Shown piece by piece: positions 41,861 through 52,895 of a stretch of DNA of 64,000 bases. The notes under the pieces are model-generated. The model did no database searches, had not been told where the DNA came from, and was given only the letters and a program-made list of their open reading frames with translations. The DNA comes from Ascarosepion bandense (taxonomy: Eukaryota > Mollusca > Cephalopoda > Sepiida > Sepiidae). Location of the stretch: positions 2,326,001-2,390,000 of the forward strand of contig JBBBDQ010001686.1 of the NCBI GenBank assembly GCA_037127315.1, written 5' to 3'. The stretch's first letter is position 1, and each line of letters opens with the position of its first letter. Both the position numbers and the translations under genes were made by a program.

Positions 41861-42503
41861 CTTGTACCGACCAAAGGAAATTGATTTCGTTTCTAAAAAC
41901 CTTAATTGATTTATATAACATATAGTAATTCTGCTTGCTCCTTCCTTAGTTACTTAGTTTGTCCGTCCGTTACGCCAGTTAATCTTTATACGAGCTTTTC
42001 CTTCCCCTCTATCTGTTTAAACGCTACTCTCCACAGCCTTTCTCTCACCTTTGCCAAACGGAAGGGTAGGAAAGAGTGAGAGAGTAGGTGAGAGCCTATA
42101 CCATTACCGTATCAGTAGCAGCTGGTGGTTGTAGCAGTAATTGTGTGTGTATATGTGTGTGTAATGTACAATATAGTAAAAATAGGTAGGTTTGTTGTCG
42201 TATTTCGCAACCTAATAACAAAATTTCTGGCCTCTGCACCCTTGACCATCATTCAGTTGGTCTTTGCTGTTTACAATGGAAACAGAAGCCATGATTTTTC
42301 AGTAACAAAAAAACAAGATTTTCTCTTTCAAAATCTCTCACAAAATAGCGTACAGTCATTTGTAGTATGAAAAAGTAAAATTTTTCCAGGAAATCATAAT
42401 TATCCTTCCATGGAAATTCCACGGGTTCCGGTGGGATATATAATTGTTTTGTTTTTTTTTTGTATTTACAATTTGATTTTTTTGTTTTTGTTTTATACCC
42501 CTC
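41861..42503. other. Non-coding, unrecognised
   Basis: Short (GT)n at 42140-42163; otherwise nothing. Confidence 0.35.
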
Positions 42504-42805
42504 TTGTGGTGCATTGGATATCGCCTCGGAACGAGAAATCGGGGAGCTGAGTTCGAATTCCAGCTGAATTCATTGCATTCACTTACGTACAAATACTCTT
42601 GGGAAAGGTATTAATCCGTCTATTCCTTCAAGTTATGGGTTAAATAAGAGGACAGACTGGGTTCTACAGCCTTGGCTGGCAACCAGTCTACCGCAGAAAG
42701 TAATGGCAACCTACTGCGGGATAATCTTCTACCCAGTCAGTCATGTCTCTTTCGAAACATGATCGCCCAAACGTGTATCACGTATGGCAACTAACTAACT
42801 GACAG
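42504..42805 (+). mobile_element. tRNA-derived SINE D, full copy
   Basis: Head 'cttgtggtgcattggatatc', B box GAGTTCGAATTCC near 42549, full body and tail. Confidence 0.82.
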
Positions 42806-42829
42806 TATTTGAAGTTCATTATTAATAAA

Positions 42830-43110
42830 TTCATTAAATGGGGGATCGGTTTTCTATTATTATGAAGTCATAAACTGATCCCCCACTAATTACTACTTAA
42901 TACTATAATACATCTCTTCTCCCTCTAGCTATGAGTCAAATAATAGGGCAGACTGGTTTGTATAGCCTTGGCTGGCAACCATTCTACCGCAGAAAGCAAT
43001 AGCAACTTACTGCGGGATAATCTTCTGCCAGATCAGTAATGTCTCTTTTAAGACATGATCGCCCAAAGCGTGTATCATGTATGGCACTTAACTGACTGAC
43101 CCCTCTTATG
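42830..43110 (+). mobile_element. Composite MITE half / SINE D 3' half, second copy
   Basis: Same joint as 35135-35430 ('gatcccccactaattactac' then 'tacatctcttct'). Confidence 0.65.
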
Positions 43111-43199
43111 GGGGGCGGCTATCTAACTAAAAAGGCCAAATCAAACTAATCTGTTTCAACACACATCACTTCACTTATAACGGATAAAACACTATAACT

Positions 43200-43431
43200 C
43201 AAGATCATAATGTATGTTACGTGCTGCTTTTTTTCTGTCCGTATTGCCCATAAACTCTCCCGTGAGTATCAGATTTGCAAAGCCCTCCTTCCTTATTATG
43301 TGTCTCAGAAATTTCACTTACCGCTTCCTGCTAAGTATAAGTGTTATTTTCGTTTACATTTTCTCAAAAACTTCGACGTTGCTCACATGTTCTGTTCACG
43401 ATATACCCAGAATTTTCTGTAAAACATTTTT
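43200..43431 (-). pseudogene. RTE-like LINE fragment
   Basis: Minus strand of 43210-43425 corresponds to the region around YRRMLRISWTEHVSN and LGHAMRKE of the family, heavily mutated. It abuts the jockey-like 3' end at 43432. Confidence 0.55.
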
Positions 43432-44390
43432 TTAATCATTTCACCCCAAGCAAGGCATTTAACTGCCACTATTGCGCAAGGAGTTACATAGCGGAAGGTG
43501 ATGAGAAAGAGTGGTTAGATATAGGAAATGTCAGAAGGAGGGTGATAGACGGGTAGGGATACCGAGGATGAGGGTTGGGTAGATAGGAAGTGTGTTTGAG
43601 AGAATGGATGCGAGTTACATTAAAACTCCTGGAGATTGCAGCTGTCGGGGAAGCAAGTATATAGAAGGGAATTCCACAGGCAGGAAGTGCGAGAAAAGAA
43701 GCTGTTAGAGTAGAAATTGCGGTTACATGTTATCGGTTTCATTGTAAAAAGGTGGGACCTAGTTGCTAATCTAGTATCTCGTGCAAATTCGTGCCTAGGG
43801 GGCACCAGTGATGTAACTTTATCGGAGCAGAAGCCGTGAAAGTATTTATAGAAGAAGAACAAGGAAGCCACGTCACGCCGGTGAGAGAGTGACTGCCAAG
43901 TCGGTATCGATCAAATTACAGACTCTCCGTTGTATTTTGTCAAGAACCTCGAGGAGAACAGCAGGGACACCCGACTAGGTGTGGCAGCAGTATTTAATGC
44001 ACGGGCGGATGGTAGATTTATATATGTGCAGGATAGATTCAAACGGAAAAAACTTCTGGGCCCTGCACAGTGAACCGACTTTCATCGCAGCGGATTTAGC
44101 AATAGATTCGATATAGTCATTCCACTTAAGGTCCGCTGGGAGTGTGAGGCCAAGGTGGCGTAGTGTTTTACTCTCTGGGAAGCAAGCCTGTTCCATGCTG
44201 ATGGGAGCTGTTGCGTCATGTCTCTTCTTCATCTTTGTGGAAATTGTCCAGATTCGCTGCCATTCAGTAGCACAGATATCACGTAAGAGTTCAGTAATCA
44301 TTTCTTTGGTTCCAACGAAGTTTTTATTTGTCATAATACTCAGCTTTGCTTTTGGAAGGTAACTTTCGTTTATTCAATCTGTCTACAGAT
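43432..44390 (-). pseudogene. Jockey/CR1-like LINE, C-terminal part
   Basis: Minus strand 44334 to 43975 reads SKTLRHLGLTLPADLKWNDY, IAKSAAMKVGSLCRA and IYKSTIRPCIKYCCHTW, the region after the RT palm. It continues out of frame to SRTSCLWNSLLYTCFPDSCN near 43650. The 3' tail at 43432 matches 30488 and 59750. No catalytic residues are left. Confidence 0.75.
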
Positions 44391-44438
44391 CTCAGTGTCG
44401 CAAAATAGCATACCTTAAAATTATATTTTCATAATATA

Positions 44439-44978
44439 CAGGGGGTGGACATGATAATGGAAACTCCTTGAAATTTCAAGCAAATGTATTTGGGGTAGGA
44501 ACTTTGACAGTAATTAGGCTTTGAATTCTGCACGGGATCAACTCGTGCAAAGGTTGAATGATTTCCAGTGGAATTTTATCCATTTTTCAGCAAAAATAAT
44601 CTCTAATTCTTGCAATGATAAAGGTGGAGAATATTGACTTCTCACTTTATTTCTAAACTGAACCATAAATGTTCGATGATGTTGAGATCTGGGAACTGTA
44701 GTAGTTTGATGCCATAGTTTCCTAGAATGCTCCTCGCGAAATTCAGCTAGAACGTCAGCAGTAGTATTGGGTGTATTATCATCCTGAAATATAGCATTAA
44801 AATGTCCTGACTGTAGATTTTAATAAACTTATTTAAATAATATCTTAAAAAAAAACAATTTAAAATAATGAAATACTACAAAGATCAACAAACATAAAAA
44901 TTGACAAGCTATTGACATTTTAATAAGATTTTCTAAATTATGCTATTATAGTATTAGGTGTTTCCGTTATTTTGTCTT

Positions 44979-44980
<2 letters not shown>
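44439..44980 (-). mobile_element. Tc1/mariner-like remnant
   Basis: TIRs 'gggggtggacatgataatgg' (44441-44460) and, inverted, 'ggtgtttccgttattttgtc' (44957-44976). On the minus strand the interior reads GIKLLQFPDLNIIEHLW near 44660-44710, the DLNPIEN-type motif of Tc1 transposases. Only the C-terminal ~130 codons remain, with stops. Non-autonomous. Confidence 0.7.
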
Positions 44981-44984
<4 letters not shown>

Positions 44985-45019
<35 letters not shown>

Positions 45020-45020
45020 T

Positions 45021-45056
<36 letters not shown>

Positions 45057-45058
45057 AA
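44985..45058. repeat. (CT)n-(TA)n-(GA)n palindrome
   Basis: CT tract, TA centre, GA tract: a self-complementary block able to extrude as a cruciform. Confidence 0.9.
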
Positions 45059-45085
45059 GGGAGAGAGAAAAAGAGAGTGCTCAAT

Positions 45086-45250
45086 TTTCTGAATAACTAT
45101 GAATTGATCTTATATTTTCTAAAATAAATTTTCACCATTTGTTTTTAAAATATCAACTGAAGAAGATCCATATTGTTCTGAAACATGGAAAATTTTGTGT
45201 AGTATTGTAATGCTTTTATAACCCCTTGTAATAACAAAATTACAATATAT
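45086..45250 (+). repeat. Interspersed repeat J, copy 2, with hammerhead-like core
   Basis: CTGAAGA at 45157-45163, stem AGA...TCT, GAAAC from 45179. No convincing cleavage triplet or stem I. Ends in (TA)n at 45245. Confidence 0.45.
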
Positions 45251-45459
45251 ATATATATATGTGTGTGTGTTTATGTGTGTGTGTGTGTGTGTGTGTGTGC
45301 GTAGATAGATAGATAGATAGATATGTATATTCAAATAAAACTTTTCCATTTTTACATAATAATCGGTCTTTGACGAAGCGAGCATTCTTCGCAGAAATGA
45401 TCTTACGACTCATGTGATTTCGAAGTGTTATTTGAAAAGAAATACATATTTTTTTTAAA
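45251..45459. repeat. (TG)n and (GATA)n plus spacer
   Basis: (TA)n/(TG)n at 45245-45300, GATA at 45304-45322; no gene. Confidence 0.8.
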
Positions 45460-45975
45460 AATCATATTACCCCAAGCAAGGCGGTAACGCCACTGATGCG
45501 CAGGGGGTTATGTAAGAGTAAGATTGGAAAAGAGAAAACCGGAAACCACATCCTAAACAGGGAAGAAGGGATGAGCCTCTAGACCTGTTCAATAGACGTG
45601 GGTGGAGTGTGAACCGGGCGATAGTTTAGTCTATCTACTCCAATTAAGAAAAAAAAGTGTAAAAGAATGGAAAAGAGTAAAAGATTGGAAAGAGAAAACC
45701 GGAAACCACATACTAAACAGGAAACAAGGGATGAGCCTCTACACCTGTTCAATAGACGTGGGTGGAGTGTGAACCAGGCGATAGTTTAGTCTATCTAACC
45801 CAATTGAGAAAAAAAAGAGTAAAAGAATGAAAAAGAGTAAAAGATTGGAAAGAGAAAGCCGGAAACCACATACTAAACAGGGAACAAATGATGAGCCTCT
45901 ACACCTGTTCAATAGACGTGGGTGGAGTGTGAACCGGGCGATAGTTTAGTCTATCTACTCCAATTGAAGAAAAAA
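45460..45975 (-). repeat. LINE 3' end expanded into a 160-bp triplication
   Basis: 45465-45520 is the jockey-like 3' tail (ccccaagcaaggcggtaacg). Downstream, a 160-bp unit occurs three times (markers 'ggaaaccaca' at 45541, 45701 and 45861; 'gtgggtggagtgtgaacc'). Confidence 0.8.
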
Positions 45976-46108
45976 TAGTTGGTGACTTGCTTGGGTCTGT
46001 AAATAGATAATTCATTTTATATCGACCCTCTGGCTGGAACCATTTTGATATTAATAAGATTAATATTAACAGGATCTTCCTTGGGATTTTACCTATATGT
46101 CATTTTTC

Positions 46109-46162
<54 letters not shown>
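45976..46162. repeat. Spacer and (TA)n
   Basis: (TA)n at 46114-46158; no gene. Confidence 0.85.
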
Positions 46163-46508
46163 ACTTCGACATGGTGTAATGCTTATCAATCTTGTTTCGC
46201 TAGTTCACTTACGACTGAAGAGTAATTTCGATCACCGAGTACCCAATTCTTTCAACTTAGTGCCACAAAAGAAAGACGCTTAGTGAATAACTTGTTCGTA
46301 TTTCGACGTAAATGTAATAGTTAGCAAGTTTGTCTCGCTACATGAATTACGACTACATAGTGGTTCGTTCCTCAATGTGTGCACCAATCTTTCTGCCATA
46401 TGACACATCGAAGCTACGCTTGCGAAATTCATTTTGGGATACTTCGATGTGGTAAGCTTATCCCACTAAATCCCCACTGGGTGTCTCATACTTTCGTCTT
46501 TGTACAAC
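46163..46508 (+). mobile_element. tRNA-derived SINE E, three degraded copies in tandem
   Basis: 46163-46262, 46297-46405 and 46440-46508 share 'cttcgacatggtgtaatg', 'tt-gtttcgcta' and 'gagtacccaatctttc'-type words. The first retains a B box-like TTTCGATCACC. Homologous to the minus-strand copies at 50725-51062. Confidence 0.55.
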
Positions 46509-46524
46509 TCTTGGAAAATCACCA

Positions 46525-46577
46525 TAGATAGATAGATAGATAGATAGATAGGAACAGATTGAGAAAGATAAGAACAG

Positions 46578-46645
<68 letters not shown>
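46525..46645. repeat. (GATA)n
   Basis: Two GATA blocks split by 'ggaacagattgagaa'. Confidence 0.95.
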
Positions 46646-46646
<1 letters not shown>

Positions 46647-46868
46647 CTGAACAACTCAAAATAGACAGAGAGTAAAAAATGACGAACAGACCGAGAGAGA
46701 TTCCTAAATCCCATCCACCTCCCCAAATCCTCTGAACCTTCCAGTCTTTCTTCGGCATCACTTGAACTCTGTTTTTTTTTTTACCTCTCTGTGTAACCCG
46801 CTGCGCACTAATGGCAGTCCTACCTTGCTTGAGATAAAATGGTTATAAAAAAACTTTAAAAAAAAAGA
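46646..46868 (+). mobile_element. Jockey-like LINE 3' end tailing into (GATA)n
   Basis: 46785-46860 'ctgtgtaacccgctgcgcac', 'ccttgcttgagataaaatgg' is the family 3' end, followed by A-run and GATA. The rest is spacer. Confidence 0.6.
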
Positions 46869-46883
46869 TAGATAGATAGATAT

Positions 46884-46940
<57 letters not shown>

Positions 46941-46950
46941 ATAATTTAGA

Positions 46951-46995
<45 letters not shown>

Positions 46996-47006
46996 GAATA
47001 GGATTT

Positions 47007-47061
<55 letters not shown>

Positions 47062-47071
47062 TGAATAGGAT

Positions 47072-47119
<48 letters not shown>

Positions 47120-47204
47120 GGAGAGAAAGAGAGATAAACAATCTGAGAAAGATAGCTCAATAACTCGATAAATACATACATACATACATACATACATACA
47201 TACA
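46869..47204. repeat. (GATA)n and (CATA)n arrays
   Basis: Four GATA blocks separated by short variant spacers ('tgaataggat'), then (TACA)n at 47170-47204. The long frames rich in YLSI are translations of this. Confidence 0.95.
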
Positions 47205-48071
47205 TAGTACAATGTTCTACGTTTACCTTGTTTGTATAATATCATTAAACATATTTAATAACTTCATATGTTCAATGTTACTCCGCTGTTCAAATCTATT
47301 TATCCTAACCATCAATACCTCTTTCGAATATTACAATTATCCCCCTCACCTTCATTCTATACCCAATATCTTACTATCTTTTATACTTCACACGCCCATC
47401 ACCCACCGCCATGTCGTTCAACCCCACAGGATTCTCGAATCGAAAACTAAGTCATCCGGTTGGCGCGGTCCATGTGTCATGCAAAATTAATTATGCCACA
47501 AATATTCTCGTCGGAAGGAGTAGAGCAAAAGACGGGTGTTTTGATGCATGGCATAATTTAGGAAACCTAATGTTAGGGTAGAAATATTACACGGGAATGA
47601 ATAAGGTGTTCGCTTATCTTGGTCGGCCATCTTTGTAGAATCTATGTACGCCTTAATAGATTTTTCTTTCTTTCTGTTTTCCCCCTCATGAAGTGCCGGG
47701 TATTGTAAGCGAAACCGGTAAAAGCAGGCAGACATGAATGGCGACCAGGTTCAGGGCCCGTAACACCTGCTTCCCTTGGGACGAACGGATGTGACGTGGC
47801 AGACAACCAACACCTCCTTGTTCTCTGGTCCTTTGCGAATCACAATGGCGACAGGGTGTCATGTCAGCCTCTTTGTGGGCTCCTATGCGGAGCTACGTTT
47901 AGCCTTATTATGTCGTGTATTTTTCAGGCTTGTTTATTTATTGATTCGTATATTTATGCATTTGCTTGTTTAGTTATGACTTTTCGGAGTTATTATCCAG
48001 GCTATCTGATCTTTTATGCTCGCTTCTCTAATGCTGACAGTGTGATAGAATTTTGTCTTGTGGTGATTGGA
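47205..48071. other. Non-coding, unrecognised
   Basis: No repeats or coding signals recognised. Base composition is more balanced than the surroundings, so single-copy sequence is possible. Confidence 0.35.
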
Positions 48072-48106
<35 letters not shown>

Positions 48107-49370
48107 TTGTAGATATAAATAAGAGAAAAAGAACAAAATTGAAAGAAAGAAAGAAAGAAAGAGTTAGATATAAATCAAAGAAAAAGAACAAAATTGAAAA
48201 AAGAAAGAAAGAAAGAAAGAAAGAAAGAGGGATGTTGTAGATATAAATAAAAGAAAAAGAACAAAATTGAAAGAAAGAAAGAAAGAAAGAATGAATGAAA
48301 GAAAGAAAGAAAAAAGAGCTAGAATTAAATAAAAGAAAAAGAACTAAATTGAAAGAAAGAAAAAAGAAGAAAGAAAAAAGAGGTAGATATAAATAAAAGA
48401 AAAAGAGCGAAATTGAAAGAAAGAAAAAGGAAAGAAAGAAAGAAAGATGTAGATATAAATAAAAGAAAAAGAACAAAATTGAAAGAAAGAAAGAAAGAAT
48501 GAATGAATGAATGAAAGAAAGAAAGAAAAAGAGCTAGATATAAATAAAAGAAAAGAACGAAATTGAAATAAAGAAAAAAGAAAGAAAGAAAATAGAGGTA
48601 GATATAAATAACAGAAAAGAACAAAATTGAAAGAAAGAAAGAAAGAAAGAATGAATGAAAGAAAGAAATAAAAAAGAGCTAGAATTAAATAAAAGAAAAA
48701 GAACAAAATTGAAAGAAAGAGAAAAGGAAGAAAGAAAAAAGTGAGAAAGAAAAAAGAGGTAGATATAAATAAAAGAAAAAGAACAAAATTTTAAGAAAGA
48801 AAGAAAGAAAGAAACATGGAAAATGACGCAAATATATGGAAAAAATAAATGGTAAAAGAATAGAAAGCAAAAAATAGAAAGATAGACAAATGTGGATATA
48901 ACTAAAATAAAAGAAGGAAAGAAAGAATGAAACGAGGGAAAACGACACAGATATATGAAAAAAAAAAAGGAAAAGGAATTTAAAGAAAGGCAGAAAGAAA
49001 GAATGAATGAATGAAAGAAAGAAGGAAAAATAACGTAACGTCATGCAAAAATAAAAGAAAAAGAATGAAAACTTAAAGTAAGAAAGAAAGAAATAAGAAA
49101 TGAATGAAAAGAAGAAGTAATAATGACCCAAAAATATGAAGAAAGAAAAGATAACGAAAAAAAGAAAAAGAAAGAAAAATGTAGATAAAGAAAAAAATGA
49201 ATAGAAAGGAAAAGGGAAATTAAAGCAAAGATATGAAAAATATAAGGAAAAATAGAGAAAGAAAAAAGTAGAAAAAGAAAAGGAATACGCAAGAGGAGGA
49301 GTAAATGACGAAATGAAAAAGATAAAAAAGAAAATAGAAAGAAAAAAGAAAAAGGAAAAAAGAAGATTAA
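48072..49370 (+). repeat. 1.3-kb polypurine minisatellite
   Basis: Plus strand almost all A/G with few pyrimidines. Built from (GAAA)n plus ~60-bp units containing 'gtagatataaataaaagaaa' and 'agaacaaaattgaaagaaag', about ten copies to 48800, then a more degenerate tract. Confidence 0.9.
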
Positions 49371-49379
49371 TTTTATTTT

Positions 49380-49700
49380 CAATGTTCATTTATTTTCTAC
49401 AGCATGTAAATGGCCCGAGAGCCACTCAAGGTAGTTGGTAAGTTTGTTTGTTTTTTATATGGAGAGATGGGGGAAATAAAAGTTGATTCTAAAGTTCAAC
49501 GGGTCACTATTGTAATAATTGGTGCAACATCGTCTTGGGATTCTGTTTCCTAGAACCGCGGTTTGTGGGAAGAAGTTTTTTGAGTGGACCTTATTTCTTG
49601 GAATATTCACGGTGCTTGGGTGGTTCACTGTTATGTAAATGGCATGGTCGGTCATAGTCGTGAAGGTCAGAACTGGTGACCGAAATAAAAAGTTCATTTC
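49380..49700 (-). pseudogene. Jockey-like LINE C-terminal fragment
   Basis: Minus strand reads TVNIPRNKVHSKNFFPQTAV, then LGNRIPRRC and FRINFYFPH: the conserved end 'FFPRT..LWN.LP' of the ORF. No other domain remains. Confidence 0.5.
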
Positions 49701-49714
49701 GAAATTCCACTCAC

Positions 49715-50450
49715 CTAAAGAAGGCTGGAGTCTACAAAGTCCAAAACTGACAACAAAGATGAGAAAAAGAGTCCGAACAATTTCTTCTTCTTCTTCTTCT
49801 TCTTCTTCTTTGTACCTTGTCCTTTCAGGACGTAGGCGATCATGACCTCCAACGTCTCCCTATCCCTGGTGGCTTTTAGCACGCTTCTCCTGTTACACAA
49901 CGCAACCCCCGTTCTGCCATCCACCTTCTCAAGCCAGTCAAGTACGTTACACGCTATCTTTCCTGTCTCTCTTTCTCTCTATCTGACCTGTTAGTATCAT
50001 GTTCTCCAAGCAATCCTTACTCATTACATGTCCCAGGAACTTTAGCTGTCTTTTCCTGATGCTCAGTATTAATTTCCTTTTCGTTTCCATCATTTCCAAA
50101 ACATCATTCTCACATGCTCGATCCATGATATTCGCAGCATCCTTCTGTAGAACCACATTTCAGTTGCGTCAAGTTTTTCCTTCGTCTTTGATGAGATTAT
50201 CCAGCATTCACTGCCATATTGAAGAACTGACATCACATAGCAATCCAGTACTCTTTTCTTTATTTCTAGCGAAATTCTCCTGTCTTTTAATACTTTTCTC
50301 AGCTTCTGGGACGCGTCCTTTACCATGCCAATTCGAATTTCTGTGTCGCACTTTCCGTTTTCTGTTAGAACCCTTCCCAAGTATTTAAACTTCTGTACCT
50401 GCTTGATTTTAGCATCCCCCACCTGTATTAGGCATTTTGGGTTGCTCTTT
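49715..50450 (-). pseudogene. RTE-like LINE, C-terminal part with (GAA)n tail
   Basis: Minus strand: KIKQVQKFKYLGRVLTENGK, CYVMSVLQYGSECW, YRRMLRISWIEHV, then a frameshift near 50120, KRQLKFLGHVMSKD, and the tail SVLKATRDRETLEVMIAYVL ending in (AAG)n at 49784-49812. The RT palm lies outside. Best preserved example of this region in the window. Confidence 0.78.
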
Positions 50451-50454
50451 TTGC

Positions 50455-50600
50455 TGATGACTATAGTGTAAAAAAATTGCAGTACTTCATCTCAGAAATA
50501 CAGACAAATCTTGAAGAAGGCTGGACTGAAACGTCGGGAATATGGCACCAAAGATGGATTAATTGTCAACAAATAGCTTGATAGAGTAGAGACGTAATTC
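50455..50600 (+). repeat. Short repeat with family H-like hammerhead remnant
   Basis: TTGAAGA (50504-50510) ... GAAACGTC (50521-50528... region) followed by 'gggaatatggca', the same suffix as in the 6.3-6.6 kb units. Core C3 is T, so probably inactive. Confidence 0.4.
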
Positions 50601-50669
50601 AGAATAAATTGAGATCTCCCCGAGTGTATTTACCATTCGTAGCACGCTTGAAACACTTTCGTTACATAT

Positions 50670-50720
50670 TCTTCTTCTTCTTCTTCTTCTTCTTCTTCTT
50701 CTTCTTCTTCTTCTTCTTCT
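50670..50720. repeat. (TTC)n
   Basis: Pure TTC/CTT trinucleotide tract. Confidence 0.95.
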
Positions 50721-50724
50721 ATAG

Positions 50725-51062
50725 GACATGTGTAAGCAGAACGTGGGCGACTAGAGATCTCAACAATTTCCTGTCCTTTGTAAGAGACTTAACATTTTAA
50801 GCTCCGCTTAGATGTGGCACAAGACCGAAAGTATGGGGCACCCAGTGAGGATCGAACTCACTACTCAGTTGTAATAGATTCTAGTAAGACAAGTTTGCTC
50901 ATCATTACACCACGCCGAGGTGCCCAACAGTGATTTTCTAAGCGCCTCTTAGATGTGGCACGAGGCCGAAAGTATGGGGCACTCAGTGAGGATCGAACTC
51001 ACAACTCAGTTGTAATCGATTATATCGAGACAAGCTCGCTATTAAACCACCTCGATGTGTTC
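50725..51062 (-). mobile_element. tRNA-derived SINE E, tandem pair
   Basis: Two minus-strand tRNA-like heads (50840-50925 and 50960-51062). Each has B box GTTCGATCC (complements at 50850-50860 and 50990-51000) and the A-box-like 'gtggtgtaatgatgagc'. They share 'gtatggggcac-cagtgagg'. Confidence 0.7.
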
Positions 51063-51084
51063 GCTGTCCTTTGTAAGAGAGTCC

Positions 51085-51490
51085 CGGATGTGATGCTAGT
51101 TCTTAAATATGGCAGTTAATGCTGAACAGTATCATCAAAGACGTAGGAAGGATGCTGCGGATATCATGGACCCGAGCATGTGAGCAATGATGAGGTTTTG
51201 GAAAGTAAACGAAAAGGAAATTAATACTGAGCATCAGGAAGAGACAGCTAAATTTCCTGGGACATGCAATGAGGAAGGAGGGCTTGGAGAACCTGATACT
51301 AACAGGCCAGCTAGAAGGAAAAAGAGACAGGGGAAAACAGCGTGTAACGCACTTGACTGGACTGAGCAGGTGGATGGCAGAATGAGGGTTGCGAGATGTT
51401 ACAGGAGAAAGCGTGCTAAGAGCCACCAGGGATAGGAAAACGTGGAAGGCCCTGATCGCCTACATCCTAAAAGGACAAGGCACATAAAAG
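51085..51490 (+). pseudogene. RTE-like LINE C-terminal fragment, plus strand
   Basis: Reads KRQLNFLGHAMRKEGLENL and a LTGQLEGK-like step across frameshifts, then ARATRDRKTWKALIAYILKG-like tail ending 'aaggacaaggcacataaaag'. Joined tail to tail with the next fragment. Confidence 0.68.
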
Positions 51491-52000
51491 ATAAAGAATC
51501 CTTGTTCTGCCAACCATTCGCAGAAGATTCTTATATGTTATGCGCTGTTTTAATATGTCTTTCTTAACTTTAATATGTCTTGTCAGTGTCAACTTTTCTA
51601 AACTCTCTTTCCTCATTATGTACCAATGAGATTTCAACTCTCTCTTTATGACGCTGCAAGTATCTATTTTCGTTCCGTTTTCCCTGAAACTACTTAATTC
51701 ATCACTTCTTCAGTCTTTGTTTTTCTCAGCATTCTTCTGTAGAACCACAATCCTGCTTATTCAAGTCTCTTTTTCATCTGTGAGAAGATTGTCCAGCATT
51801 CATTGCCATATCAAGGCCTGATATTACATAAAATTTTCAGAACTTTTTTTTATGTTTCTTTATACTTTTTTTAATATTTGTAAGTCATCTTTCCCTATTC
51901 TAACCCTCTTTCTGAATTCGTGTGTCGCGTTTCCTGTACTCTGTAAAAAACTTTCTTAAATTTGTGTACTTGCAAGGGTTTTGGTATCTGCCATTTGTAA
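51491..52000 (-). pseudogene. RTE-like LINE fragment, minus strand, old
   Basis: Complement of 'ccagcattcattgccatatc' (51792) corresponds to the QYGSECW codons, and 51730-51750 to the WFYRRML region. Much more diverged than its plus-strand neighbour. Confidence 0.5.
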
Positions 52001-52330
52001 TTTCCATGTTGGTTTGTTTCATTTTCTTTTGATCGTATATTCACTTTTGTTACAATTGATGTTTAGTCCTTTCTTCTCTCTTTCCTTTAGTACATTCTCT
52101 CGGAGTTCTTACAGTTACCTTTTGGTGTTTCTTATTTTTATGAAGGAAGAAAGTATAGATACCGACACGTGTGGTCGAATACAGATCTCCAGGAAACAAA
52201 CGTAACCGTTGCATGAATTGTGCTATTGGGATCATGTGACCATAACTATTTAGTATATAAAGTAGGAAATAATTACAAGATTATAGAAAATTACTCATGT
52301 CAGAAATAAATACATTATATATATATATAT
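52001..52330. other. Non-coding, unrecognised
   Basis: No features beyond a short (TA)n at 52315-52330. Confidence 0.35.
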
Positions 52331-52564
52331 GGTAAAATAAAATAAAGACAAGAGGAAAACTGTATTTTAAATCGACTACGCGTTTTGTCCTATGATGGAC
52401 TTTATCAAGGCAAAAAGACGAAATGAGCTTTATTCTAAATTACGTATCTATAAACATACAGGGTTGGCAACCACAACACTGTTTTTGCCTTGATAAAGTC
52501 CATCACTTGAAACGCGTAAGCGATTTAAAATACAGTTTTCCTCTTGTCTTTATTTTATTTAACC
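52331..52564. repeat. Fold-back palindrome, arms ~83 bp, 65-nt loop
   Basis: Arms 52331-52416 and 52482-52564. Each arm has 'ccttgataaagtccatcat/c' followed by GAAAACGCG-like sequence. This matches hammerhead order only loosely (TTGATAA), so it is a remnant at best. Confidence 0.75.
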
Positions 52565-52603
52565 ATCCTGTCCTTAACCTCAGATCATAACTGAGTATAC
52601 TTT

Positions 52604-52635
<32 letters not shown>

Positions 52636-52638
<3 letters not shown>

Positions 52639-52853
52639 CTCATTCAGGGAAATGAATTAGAGCTCTCTAGCTATTGGGCGCGTATAATGATATGTGCTAA
52701 TAAGTTTGCTTACTTCCACAGAACGCCCATAGCCCAGGAGTAGAGTTGCCGACTGACGCCATCTCGGTCGGGTTTCAATCCTGGGTAAAAAAGCAATCGG
52801 AGTCTAACCGTACTGATGAGCTGTGATACGGCGAAACAGATCTGTCTGCGGAT

Positions 52854-52856
<3 letters not shown>
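52636..52856 (+). mobile_element. Hammerhead-bearing tRNA-derived SINE, copy G
   Basis: 5' truncated copy with intact A box (TAGCCCAGGAGT, 52730-52741), B box (GGTTTCAATCC, 52771-52781) and ribozyme. (TA)n on both sides (52608-52636 and 52857-52893). Confidence 0.82.
52808..52851 (+). ncRNA. Hammerhead ribozyme (copy G)
   Basis: CCGTA 52808-52812, CTGATGA 52813-52819, stem II GCTGT/ACGGC with a pairing-preserving U-G, GAAA 52833-52836, palindromic stem III, GTC ending at 52846, TGCGG 52847-52851. Confidence 0.85.

Positions 52857-52893
<37 letters not shown>

Positions 52894-52895
<2 letters not shown>

Noticed and set aside
47205..48071. Host exon in the more balanced-composition segment
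   Set aside because: Frames are short, start and end at random and show no splice-site-bounded conserved protein that I recognise.
48344..49389. Minus-strand frames rich in FFLSF, up to 234 residues
   Set aside because: They come from the polypurine minisatellite; no domain and no codon bias beyond the repeat.
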